Below, in pieces: positions 6,474-11,372 of a stretch of 11,372 nucleotides of DNA. Source of the stretch: CAZDVQ01 sp964508975. Lineage in GTDB: Bacteria; Bacteroidota; Bacteroidia; Chitinophagales; Saprospiraceae. The position numbers and the translations under genes are program-made. The stretch covers positions 1 to 11,372 of the forward strand of contig CAZDVQ010000089.1 of assembly GCA_964508975.1 (NCBI GenBank). The letters are read 5' to 3'. How positions within the stretch are numbered: the stretch's first letter is position 1; each line of letters starts with the position of its first letter. The notes beneath the pieces are model-generated. The model worked only from the letters and a program-made list of their open reading frames with translations. It did no database searches and was not told the DNA's origin.

Positions 6474-7178
6474 ATGAAAACGATTCAATCTTTTGTGCTG
6501 GGCCTGTTGTGCTGTTTACCTTTCTTGATGTCCGCCCAAAGTAATCCCGTAACCGAACAGCCATACATCGACGTAATTGGCAAAGCCGAACTCAGTGTTG
6601 TTCCTGATATGATTTTTGTATCTATCGTTGTCAAGGAACGCCAAGAAGGCCGCGACCGAATTATCACCGTGGAGCAACAAGAAAAAGACCTGAAAGCTGC
6701 CCTGCAAGCCGCCAATATCTCTATTGAAAAGCTTTCCTTGGCTGATGCTAGCGCTGATTATGTCCGCGTGAAAATTGGTCGCCGCGACGTAATCCAGAAG
6801 AAAGCCTATGTGCTAGAACTCAACGATGCCCCGAGCGTGGCCAAGGTTTTTGAACTGTTGGATAAACTAAAAATTGAAGATGCCAACATCAGTCGGGTTG
6901 ACCACAGTAAAATGGACGAGCTGAAACAACAAGTTAATATCATGGCTGTAAAAGCTGCCAAGAAAAAAGCCGATTATCTTGCTGAAGCAGTTGGAGAAAA
7001 AATTGGTAAAGCGCTTCAAATCACCGAGCAAAGCAGTGTGGAGTTTGACTATGCGCAGGTGAATAATATTCGCCAAAACGAATATAAAAGCTACGACAAG
7101 GACTATGGCGACGATGTTGAAATTGGTTTCCAGAAAATTAAACTACAAGCTTCGGTTTATGTGAAATACGCTTTGTAA
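6474..7178 (+). CDS. SIMPL-domain (DUF541) periplasmic protein
   Basis: A 234-residue exported protein. The signal peptide runs to about residue 22 (a hydrophobic core with CC, then LMSAQ). Residues 30-234 match the SIMPL/DUF541 family (BP26/YggE type): PYIDVIGKAELSVVPDMIFVSIVV near 30-53, a KLSLADASADY segment, the conserved helix AVKAAKKKADYLAEAVGEKIGKA around 158-181, and the closing strand KIKLQASVYVKYAL. Family members form ring-like assemblies in the periplasm or outer membrane. Several have been linked to oxidative-stress tolerance, but the biochemical role is not settled. The CC pair at 13-14 lies within the signal peptide and does not look like a lipobox. An array of 7-bp repeats begins at the base after the stop codon, and a strong terminator follows at 7211-7243. 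Confidence 0.88.
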   Translation: MKTIQSFVLGLLCCLPFLMSAQSNPVTEQPYIDVIGKAELSVVPDMIFVSIVVKERQEGRDRIITVEQQEKDLKAALQAANISIEKLSLADASADYVRVKIGRRDVIQKKAYVLELNDAPSVAKVFELLDKLKIEDANISRVDHSKMDELKQQVNIMAVKAAKKKADYLAEAVGEKIGKALQITEQSSVEFDYAQVNNIRQNEYKSYDKDYGDDVEIGFQKIKLQASVYVKYAL

Positions 7179-7213
7179 GTTAGGAGTTAGGAGTTAAAAG
7201 TTATGAGTTGGGC
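7179..7213 (+). repeat. Degenerate 7-bp tandem array, outer left
   Basis: Five heptads begin with GTT at 7179, 7186, 7193, 7200 and 7207. The first two are GTTAGGA, and the rest vary after GTT. The array begins immediately after the SIMPL stop codon. Confidence 0.75.
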
Positions 7214-7243
7214 TAAACGCGAAGCGTTTAGCCTTATTTTTTT
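7211..7243 (+). terminator. Rho-independent terminator after the SIMPL gene
   Basis: GGCTAAACGC (7211-7220) pairs perfectly with GCGTTTAGCC (7224-7233) around a GAA loop, followed by TTATTTTTTT. It would end the transcript from the T9SS cargo and SIMPL genes. The next 109 nt (7244-7352) show no recognisable feature. Confidence 0.85.
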
Positions 7244-7352
7244 ATACACATGCTGCTGATTGGCACCATCTGCATACCCGGATTTTTAAACTAAAGCTGG
7301 TTAGTCACTTTCCCAAAACATTGAAAAATGGTTTTAAATGGTAGTATAAATC

Positions 7353-7387
7353 GTTAATAATTAACCATTTATCATTAACCATTGTAT
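7353..7387 (+). repeat. Degenerate 7-bp tandem array, inner left
   Basis: Five heptads start at 7353, 7360, 7367, 7374 and 7381. Two are exactly ATTAACC and one is ATTTATC. It abuts a 9-bp perfect hairpin with a GGA loop (7388-7396 / 7400-7408) that precedes copy C. Confidence 0.7.
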
Positions 7388-7410
7388 AACGGCGGCGGAG
7401 CCGCCGTTTT

Positions 7411-7541
7411 CTGCGTTAGCGATGCGGAGCGGTGGCCCGCAGGGCCAGACCGCAGTAGAGCCGCCCAATCTGGGCGGCTAACAAGGGCCGAGCGTCAGCG
7501 AGCCGCGTAGCGTAGCGACGGCGCATCGCGCCGGAACGCCC
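7411..7541 (+). repeat. GC-rich modular stem-loop element, copy C (complete)
   Basis: The fullest copy, 131 bp. In order: the shared 5' end CTGCGTTAGC (7411-7420), TGGCCC-GCA-GGGCCA (7433-7438 / 7442-7447), AGCCGCCCA-ATC-TGGGCGGCT (7459-7467 / 7471-7479), the linker with GGGCCGAGCG, CAGCGAGC and GCGTAGCGTAGCGAC (7485-7519), the terminal stem CGGCGC-ATC-GCGCCG (7519-7524 / 7528-7533) and the shared 3' end GGAACGCCC (7533-7541). Its head matches copy A; its linker and tail match A, D and E. Confidence 0.85.
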
Positions 7542-7551
7542 ATGAAATAAC

Positions 7552-7586
7552 TATGAATGATAAACAATGAACGATGAACGATGAAT
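7552..7586 (-). repeat. Degenerate 7-bp tandem array, inner right
   Basis: Five heptads start at 7552, 7559, 7566, 7573 and 7580 on the plus strand, with GATGAAC as consensus. Read on the minus strand they become GTTCATC, GTTTATC and ATTCATC, nearly the same units as the array at 10922-10956. The orientation is opposite to the left inner array. Confidence 0.75.
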
Positions 7587-7599
7587 TTGAGGGCTGGAC

Positions 7600-7641
7600 G
7601 CTTAACTTTTAACGCATAACTTTGAACTCTTAACTCTAAAC
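7600..7641 (-). repeat. Degenerate 7-bp tandem array, outer right
   Basis: AAC recurs exactly every 7 bp (7604, 7611, 7618, 7625, 7632, 7639). Read on the minus strand the units begin with GTT (GTTAAGA, GTTAAAA, GTTATGC), like the outer left array at 7179-7213 but inverted. The array ends 9 bp before the promoter of the next gene. Confidence 0.75.
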
Positions 7642-7650
7642 TTATATTCG

Positions 7651-7658
7651 TACTTTTG
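7651..7658 (+). promoter_or_regulatory. -7 promoter element for the CBS-like gene and lolD
   Basis: TACTTTTG matches TAnnTTTG, followed by CA, 36 nt before ATG 7694. No -33 TTTG is seen at the usual distance. Confidence 0.6.
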
Positions 7659-7693
7659 CAGCACATTTTAAAAAATCTGCAAAACCCCGCTCG

Positions 7694-9052
7694 ATGTATT
7701 TCGAAAATATCTTGCAAACCATTGGCAATACGCCGCTGGTGAAGCTCAACAAAGTGATGAAAGATGTGCCAGCAACCGTGTTGGCCAAAATTGAAACCAT
7801 CAACCCAGGTAACTCGGTGAAAGACCGCATGGCCCTGAAAATGATCCAGGATGCGGAATCGCGTGGCGACCTTAAACCTGGCGGTACCATCATCGAGTGT
7901 ACCTCTGGTAACACGGGTATGGGCTTGGCTATTGCTGCTTGCGTTAAAGGTTATAAATGTATTTTTACCACCACCGATAAACAATCACGCGAAAAAGTTG
8001 ATATGCTTCGTGCCGTGGGTGCTGAGGTTATTGTTTGTCCAACCAACGTGGAATCATCTGACCCACGCTCTTATTACAGCGTAGCCGAGCGTTTGAGCAA
8101 GGAAATTCCCAACTCATACTGGTGTAACCAATACGACAACCTGTCGAACCGCCAAGCGCATTACGAATCAACTGGACCAGAGATTTGGGCCCAAACCGAA
8201 GGTAAGATCACCCACTTCGTGGTGGGTGTTGGTACTGGTGGTACCATCTCGGGTGTGGCTAAATACTTGAAAGAACAAAATCCCAACATTAAAATTTGGG
8301 GTATCGATACCTACGGTTCAGTGTTCAAGAAATACCATGAAACGGGTATTTTTGACGAGGCGGAGATTTATCCGTACATCACCGAGGGTATTGGCGAGGA
8401 CATCTTACCGAAGAACGTTGACTTTAGCCTGATTGACCACTTTGAAAAAGTGACTGATAAAGATGCCGCCTTGTTTACACGCCACTTGGCCCGATACGAG
8501 GGTATTTTGGTGGGCAACTCTGCGGGTTCTGCTGCGGCTGGTATCGTTCAAATGGCCGATCAACTCACGAAAGACGATGTGGTGGTGGTGTTGTTCCACG
8601 ACCATGCCAGTCGCTACATGGGTAAAATGTTCAACGACGAGTGGATGCGCGAACGCGGTTTCCTCGACGAGGAGATGACCATCGCGGATATTCTTAAGAA
8701 AAAATCGAGCAAAGGCTACATGTCGGTAAATGCCAGCGATAACCTACGCCAGGTGTTAAGCATCATGAAAGACCACGACATATCTCAGTTGCCGGTGGTT
8801 GAGGGCGAGCAAATGGTGGGTTCCATCACGGAGAACGTGGTGTTGAACCACTTGCTCAGCAACCCGCTCGACAATGCCATGAAACAAGTGAGCAGCGTGA
8901 TGGGCCCAGCCTTCCCAGTGCTTTCTGCAGATTTGCCGATTGGTAAAATCAGCCAGTACATCAACAAGCAGCAGCCCGCTGTGATGGCACAAGACAAAGC
9001 TGGTGTGTTACATATCGTGAGTGAATACGACTTGATTCAAGCCCTCGGATAA
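7694..9052 (+). CDS. Cystathionine beta-synthase-like PLP enzyme with C-terminal CBS-domain pair
   Basis: A fold-type II PLP enzyme of sulfur amino acid metabolism, 452 residues. The catalytic core, about 1-325, shows GNTPLVKLN (11-19), NPGNSVKDR (37-45, with K43 as the PLP-binding lysine), TSGNTG (70-75), the phosphate-binding GTGGT (180-184) and EGIGEDILP (231-239). YDNLSNRQAHYESTGPEI at 147-164 is close to the beta-synthase subgroup rather than plain CysK. Residues about 336-452 hold two CBS motifs (ISQLPVVEGEQMVGSITE near 363-380; the second near 400-450), which in family members bind adenosyl ligands and regulate activity. Likely reactions are serine plus homocysteine to cystathionine, or cysteine synthesis from O-acetylserine; sequence alone does not decide. 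No N-terminal heme-binding region is present. lolD starts 3 nt after the stop, so the two are probably cotranscribed. Confidence 0.92.
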   Translation: MYFENILQTIGNTPLVKLNKVMKDVPATVLAKIETINPGNSVKDRMALKMIQDAESRGDLKPGGTIIECTSGNTGMGLAIAACVKGYKCIFTTTDKQSREKVDMLRAVGAEVIVCPTNVESSDPRSYYSVAERLSKEIPNSYWCNQYDNLSNRQAHYESTGPEIWAQTEGKITHFVVGVGTGGTISGVAKYLKEQNPNIKIWGIDTYGSVFKKYHETGIFDEAEIYPYITEGIGEDILPKNVDFSLIDHFEKVTDKDAALFTRHLARYEGILVGNSAGSAAAGIVQMADQLTKDDVVVVLFHDHASRYMGKMFNDEWMRERGFLDEEMTIADILKKKSSKGYMSVNASDNLRQVLSIMKDHDISQLPVVEGEQMVGSITENVVLNHLLSNPLDNAMKQVSSVMGPAFPVLSADLPIGKISQYINKQQPAVMAQDKAGVLHIVSEYDLIQALG

Positions 9053-9055
9053 CCC

Positions 9056-9709
9056 ATGATAACGGCTACCAACATACACAAATCGTACGAGAACCTGCAT
9101 GTGCTCAAAGGGGTTGACCTCCACATCGGAAAGGCCGAGGTGGTGAGCATCGTGGGGCGTTCGGGTGCCGGTAAAAGTACCTTGTTGCACATTCTGGGTA
9201 CTTTGGATTATCCCGATCAGGGCAGCCTTGAAATCAACGGACAGTCCGTGCACAAGCTCGACAACAAGCAACTGGCCAAGTTCAGGAATCAGCACTTGGG
9301 TTTTGTGTTCCAGTTTCACCACTTGTTGCCTGAATTTACGGCTATCGAGAACGTGATGATACCAGCTTTCATCGCCAATAAACCCGAGGCAGAAGCCAAG
9401 AAACGCGCTGCTGAGTTGTTGGACTACTTGGGTTTAAATGACCGGTTACAGCACAAGCCCACGCAGATGTCGGGCGGAGAACAACAACGTGTAGCCGTGG
9501 CCCGTGCCTTGATGAACCAGCCCTCGGTTATCTTTGCCGATGAACCTTCTGGTAACTTGGATACCAACACCTCAAAGGATTTGCACGATTTATTCTTCAA
9601 ACTCCGTGACGATTTTCAGCAGACTTTCGTCATAGTGACACACAACTTGGAACTAGCTAGTATGAGCGACCGAAAAATCGTGATGCTAGACGGTAAGATT
9701 GAGCCTTAA
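9056..9709 (+). CDS. lolD: LolD-type ABC transporter ATP-binding protein
   Basis: The ATPase subunit of the inner-membrane complex that releases lipoproteins to the periplasmic carrier LolA. The 217 residues carry all nucleotide-binding motifs: Walker A GRSGAGKS (34-41), Q-loop at Q86, signature SGGEQQRVAVARA (139-151), Walker B VIFADEP (158-164), D-loop SGNLDT (165-170) and the H-loop histidine (H196). The segment FQFHHLLPEFTAIENVMIP at 85-103 is characteristic of LolD and separates it from FtsE and MacB. No LolC/E permease gene lies beside it, which is common in Bacteroidota. Its start overlaps nothing and lies 3 nt after the stop of the upstream PLP enzyme; no separate promoter is visible. 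MacB-type export ATPase is the main alternative. Confidence 0.9.
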   Translation: MITATNIHKSYENLHVLKGVDLHIGKAEVVSIVGRSGAGKSTLLHILGTLDYPDQGSLEINGQSVHKLDNKQLAKFRNQHLGFVFQFHHLLPEFTAIENVMIPAFIANKPEAEAKKRAAELLDYLGLNDRLQHKPTQMSGGEQQRVAVARALMNQPSVIFADEPSGNLDTNTSKDLHDLFFKLRDDFQQTFVIVTHNLELASMSDRKIVMLDGKIEP

Positions 9710-9783
9710 AGGCAACATAAACACTAGGTTTCTCGTTAAACAAGCAATCATCTTTCATGATCAATAAACCAATTAAACTCTCC

Positions 9784-10656
9784 ATGCGAAAATTGATTAT
9801 CTGCCTTTTGGCTATTTTGCCTTTTGCTGCAAGTGCGCAGCGCTATGGCGGTTCAAGTTCATTGAAATACTTTGAAATTGGTGCAATGGGTGGCACGGCC
9901 AACTATTGGGGCGATTTGTCAAAAAGTCCTTTCGGTAGCGGTACATTAAGCTACGCTGTGGGCGCTTTTGGTCGTTACAATATTGGCTCTTACGTGTCGA
10001 TTAAAGCAGCCATAACCCATGGTCGTTTGCAAGCCAGCGATGCGAAATCGGGTAATGCCGAGCGCAACTTGAGCTTCCGCTCACCTATTACCGAGTTTGC
10101 CTTGACCGGCGAGTGGAACATCTTGGGCTATGCTCCAGATGGCTTGGTTAAACGTATTTCGCCTTACCTTTTTGCTGGTGTGGCCGTGTATAACTACAAT
10201 CCACAGGCAGAAGTTAACGGCACTTATTACGCTTTGCAACCGCTGGGTACCGAAGGTCAGTTCATCAACTCGCCAGACTATGCTTTGCCATACCGTTTAA
10301 CGCAAACCTCTTTGCCTTTTGGCTTGGGTTTGAAGTTTGCGGTAAGTAGCACGGTTAACCTTGGCTTGGAGTTAGGCGCTCGTTATACCTTCAACGATTA
10401 CTTGGATGACGTGAGCGGTAACTACGTGGCTGCTGATGATATTATTCTGCTTCAAAGTTCTACCTCGCAAGGTGGTTTAGCGTTTGATTTGTCGCATCGT
10501 ACTCCAGAAGTCAATCCTGATGCTAGCTATTCAGAAGTAGCAGGTACCCCACGTGGCAACGGCGCAGGAAAAGACATGTACTTTTTCGGCGGTGTAAGTG
10601 TATCGTACAATTTCTTGTACGGTGGTGGTGGCCGTTCTGGCTGTCCTACATTCTAA
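9784..10656 (+). CDS. DUF6089-like outer-membrane beta-barrel protein
   Basis: A predicted outer-membrane protein of about 290 residues. The signal peptide MRKLIICLLAILPFAASAQ begins at ATG 9784; an in-frame ATG at 9757 would add nine residues (MINKPIKLS) and is less likely. The mature N terminus, YFEIGAMGGTANYWGDLS, is typical of the DUF6089 group that includes proteins related to PorG of the type IX secretion machinery. Alternating aromatic and polar strands follow (YAVGAFGRYNIGSYVSIKAAITHG; SPYLFAGVAVYNY; LPFGLGLKFAVSSTVNLGLELGARYTFNDYLDDVSG), and the protein ends with MYFFGGVSVSYNFLYGGGGRSGCPTF, an aromatic strand followed by a cysteine-containing tail. A secretion or envelope role fits the T9SS cargo gene nearby but is inference. 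The gene ends in a terminator at 10678-10715. Confidence 0.85.
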   Translation: MRKLIICLLAILPFAASAQRYGGSSSLKYFEIGAMGGTANYWGDLSKSPFGSGTLSYAVGAFGRYNIGSYVSIKAAITHGRLQASDAKSGNAERNLSFRSPITEFALTGEWNILGYAPDGLVKRISPYLFAGVAVYNYNPQAEVNGTYYALQPLGTEGQFINSPDYALPYRLTQTSLPFGLGLKFAVSSTVNLGLELGARYTFNDYLDDVSGNYVAADDIILLQSSTSQGGLAFDLSHRTPEVNPDASYSEVAGTPRGNGAGKDMYFFGGVSVSYNFLYGGGGRSGCPTF

Positions 10657-10677
10657 ATTTATATTTCCCTTTGTATT

Positions 10678-10715
10678 AAGGCGTTATAGACTTTCGGGTT
10701 TATAACGCCTTTTTT
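10678..10715 (+). terminator. Rho-independent terminator after the outer-membrane protein gene
   Basis: AAGGCGTTATA (10678-10688) pairs with TATAACGCCTT (10701-10711) across a 12-nt loop, with a six-T run at 10710-10715. It ends the CBS-lolD-OMP region. Confidence 0.85.
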
Positions 10716-10716
10716 C

Positions 10717-10744
10717 GTTCATAGCTCATCGTTCATCGTTATTT
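10717..10744 (+). repeat. Degenerate 7-bp tandem array left of copy D
   Basis: Four heptads start at 10717, 10724, 10731 and 10738: GTTCATA, GCTCATC, GTTCATC and a degenerate last unit. The array begins two bases after the terminator T-run and abuts copy D. Confidence 0.65.
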
Positions 10745-10747
10745 TTC

Positions 10748-10850
10748 GGGCGTTCCGGCGCTGGCGCGCCGTCGCTGTCCTACAGGCTCACTGGACGTTC
10801 GGTGCTGCGCACCAGCCGCTACGCGGCTGCCCTCCGGCCAGCTAACGCAG
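10748..10850 (-). repeat. GC-rich modular stem-loop element, copy D (minus orientation)
   Basis: On the minus strand it starts with CTGCGTTAGC (10841-10850), exactly as copy C does, then carries the head module of copy B with AGCCGC-GTA-GCGGCT (10814-10828) and GGTGC-GCA-GCACC (10801-10813), a linker like that of copy E, and the tail stem GGCGC/GCGCC with GGAACGCCC (10748-10776), as in copy C but with a different loop. The following 71 nt (10851-10921) hold no recognisable feature. Confidence 0.8.
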
Positions 10851-10921
10851 GTACGGCGGCAATTAGAAGTTCATTTTGCAAGCAGGTAACGCCGCAGCAA
10901 TTTAGACAGGAGATAGAAATT

Positions 10922-10956
10922 ATTCATTGTTTATCATTCATCGTTCATCGTTAAGC
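10922..10956 (+). repeat. Degenerate 7-bp tandem array between copies D and E
   Basis: Heptads start at 10922, 10929, 10936, 10943 and 10950, with units ATTCATT, GTTTATC, ATTCATC and GTTCATC. It runs into a 10-bp perfect hairpin (10954-10963 / 10972-10981, loop of 8) that precedes copy E, the same order (array, hairpin, element) as at copy C. Confidence 0.7.
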
Positions 10957-10981
10957 CAAGGCTGTGAAACGAGCCTTGGCT

Positions 10982-11117
10982 CGCGTGAGCCGACCGGAGC
11001 GCAGCCGCGCAGCGGCTGGTGCCGTAGGCACCGAGCGAACAGCGAGCGCGTAGGGTGGCGACCCGAGCCCTTGCATGGGCGTATGCCAAACGCCCATGCA
11101 CACGAGGGGCACGCCCA
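10982..11117 (+). repeat. GC-rich modular stem-loop element, copy E
   Basis: In order: CGCGTGAGC; CCGGAGCGC; AGCCGC-GCA-GCGGCT (11003-11008 / 11012-11017); GGTGCC-GTA-GGCACC (11018-11023 / 11027-11032); a linker with CGAGCG, CAGCGAGC, GCGTAG and GGCGACC (11032-11063); an 11-bp perfect stem with 7-nt loop (11072-11082 / 11090-11100); and an end ACGCCCAAAAA that matches the tails of C and D. It stops 14 bp before the tilS promoter. Confidence 0.75.
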
Positions 11118-11130
11118 AAAAGTAAAGTAG

Positions 11131-11138
11131 TATATTTG
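11131..11138 (+). promoter_or_regulatory. -7 promoter element for tilS
   Basis: TATATTTG matches TAnnTTTG and lies 31 nt before the tilS ATG at 11169. Confidence 0.55.
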
Positions 11139-11168
11139 TGCTGCCGTTGGCCATTTGCCTAAATACCC

Positions 11169-11372
11169 ATGTCGAAACAAAGCAGCCATAAATTGATAGG
11201 ATTGGTGCAGGATAGCCTGCGCAACGACCCTGAATTTAAGATTCAGTATCCCACGCTTTTGGCGGTGAGCGCGGGTATCGACTCGGTGGTGATGGCCCAT
11301 GTGTTCCATGAAATGGACTTGCCCTTTGGTATTGCGCATGTAAATTATCAGCTCCGGGGAACGGACTCGGAT
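11169..11372 (+). CDS. tilS: tRNA(Ile)-lysidine synthase, N-terminal part (runs off the window)
   Basis: TilS uses ATP and lysine to convert cytidine 34 of the CAU-anticodon tRNA-Ile into lysidine, so that the tRNA reads AUA codons; it is cytoplasmic and normally essential. Sixty-eight codons are visible. The PP-loop nucleotide-binding motif lies at about 34-39 as SAGIDS, where SGGxDS is usual, so alanine replaces the first glycine. FGIAHVNYQLRGTDSD at 53-68 matches the conserved AHVNHxLRxxSD segment of TilS, which separates it from other PP-loop enzymes. The ATG at 11169 follows promoter TATATTTG at 11131-11138 and is the first plausible start. Repeat copy E lies immediately upstream. Confidence 0.9.
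   Translation, partial: MSKQSSHKLIGLVQDSLRNDPEFKIQYPTLLAVSAGIDSVVMAHVFHEMDLPFGIAHVNYQLRGTDSD

Noticed and set aside
7388..7410. 9-bp hairpin followed by TTTT as a second terminator
   Set aside because: The T-run is only four bases beyond the stem and the preceding transcript already ends at 7211-7243; it fits better as the hairpin that precedes element copies.
7179..7641. Repeats considered as a CRISPR array
   Set aside because: Units are 7 bp, contiguous and degenerate, with no spacers and no cas genes.
7478..7984. Minus-strand open frame of 168 codons
   Set aside because: It crosses copy C and the heptad arrays and is antisense to the start of the CBS-like gene, with no recognisable protein features.
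10938..11339. Minus-strand open frame of 133 codons (and a plus frame at 10927-11130)
   Set aside because: They run through the heptad array and stem-loop copy E, and the minus frame also overlaps tilS; GC-rich repeats keep several frames open by chance.

Overview
The window comes from a member of the Bacteroidota. The evidence is of three kinds: a secreted protein with a type IX secretion (Por) sorting domain, together with DUF5683 and DUF6089-like envelope proteins; repeated TAnnTTTG promoter elements, the Bacteroidota -7 consensus, in front of most transcription units; and almost no Shine-Dalgarno signal. The genus cannot be told from the sequence. No rRNA, tRNA, CRISPR array, transposase or integrase is visible.

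Layout. Minus strand, 1-1956: a secreted M43-type metalloprotease (its 3' end lies outside the window) and, upstream of it, a GT2 glycosyltransferase. A divergent promoter region follows, then parB and a DUF5683 membrane protein on the plus strand (2146-3963). Convergent to these, on the minus strand, is a two-gene unit (5231 to 3972): a small three-segment membrane protein followed after 15 nt by a leaderless zinc amidase with an SH3 domain. This looks like a holin/endolysin pair. Plus strand again: a T9SS cargo protein and a SIMPL-domain protein (5508-7178), a cystathionine beta-synthase-like PLP enzyme followed after 3 nt by LolD (7694-9709), a DUF6089-like outer-membrane protein (to 10656), and the first 68 codons of tilS (11169 to the end).

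The most unusual content is intergenic. Five copies of a GC-rich, modular stem-loop element (called A-E here) lie in the gaps at about 3038, 5332, 7411, 10748 and 10982, in both orientations. They share end sequences and a linker, but their hairpins differ and use mostly 3-nt loops. Around copies C, D and E are AT-rich arrays of degenerate repeats with a strict 7-bp period. At 7179-7641 these arrays form a nested, inverted arrangement around copy C. No coding explanation fits, and no mobilising gene is present in the window.

Most genes are housekeeping or envelope functions: chromosome segregation, lipoprotein sorting, tRNA modification, sulfur amino acid metabolism and cell-surface proteins. 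The two candidates for something less ordinary are the repeat system and the lysis-like gene pair with its operator-like inverted repeat.
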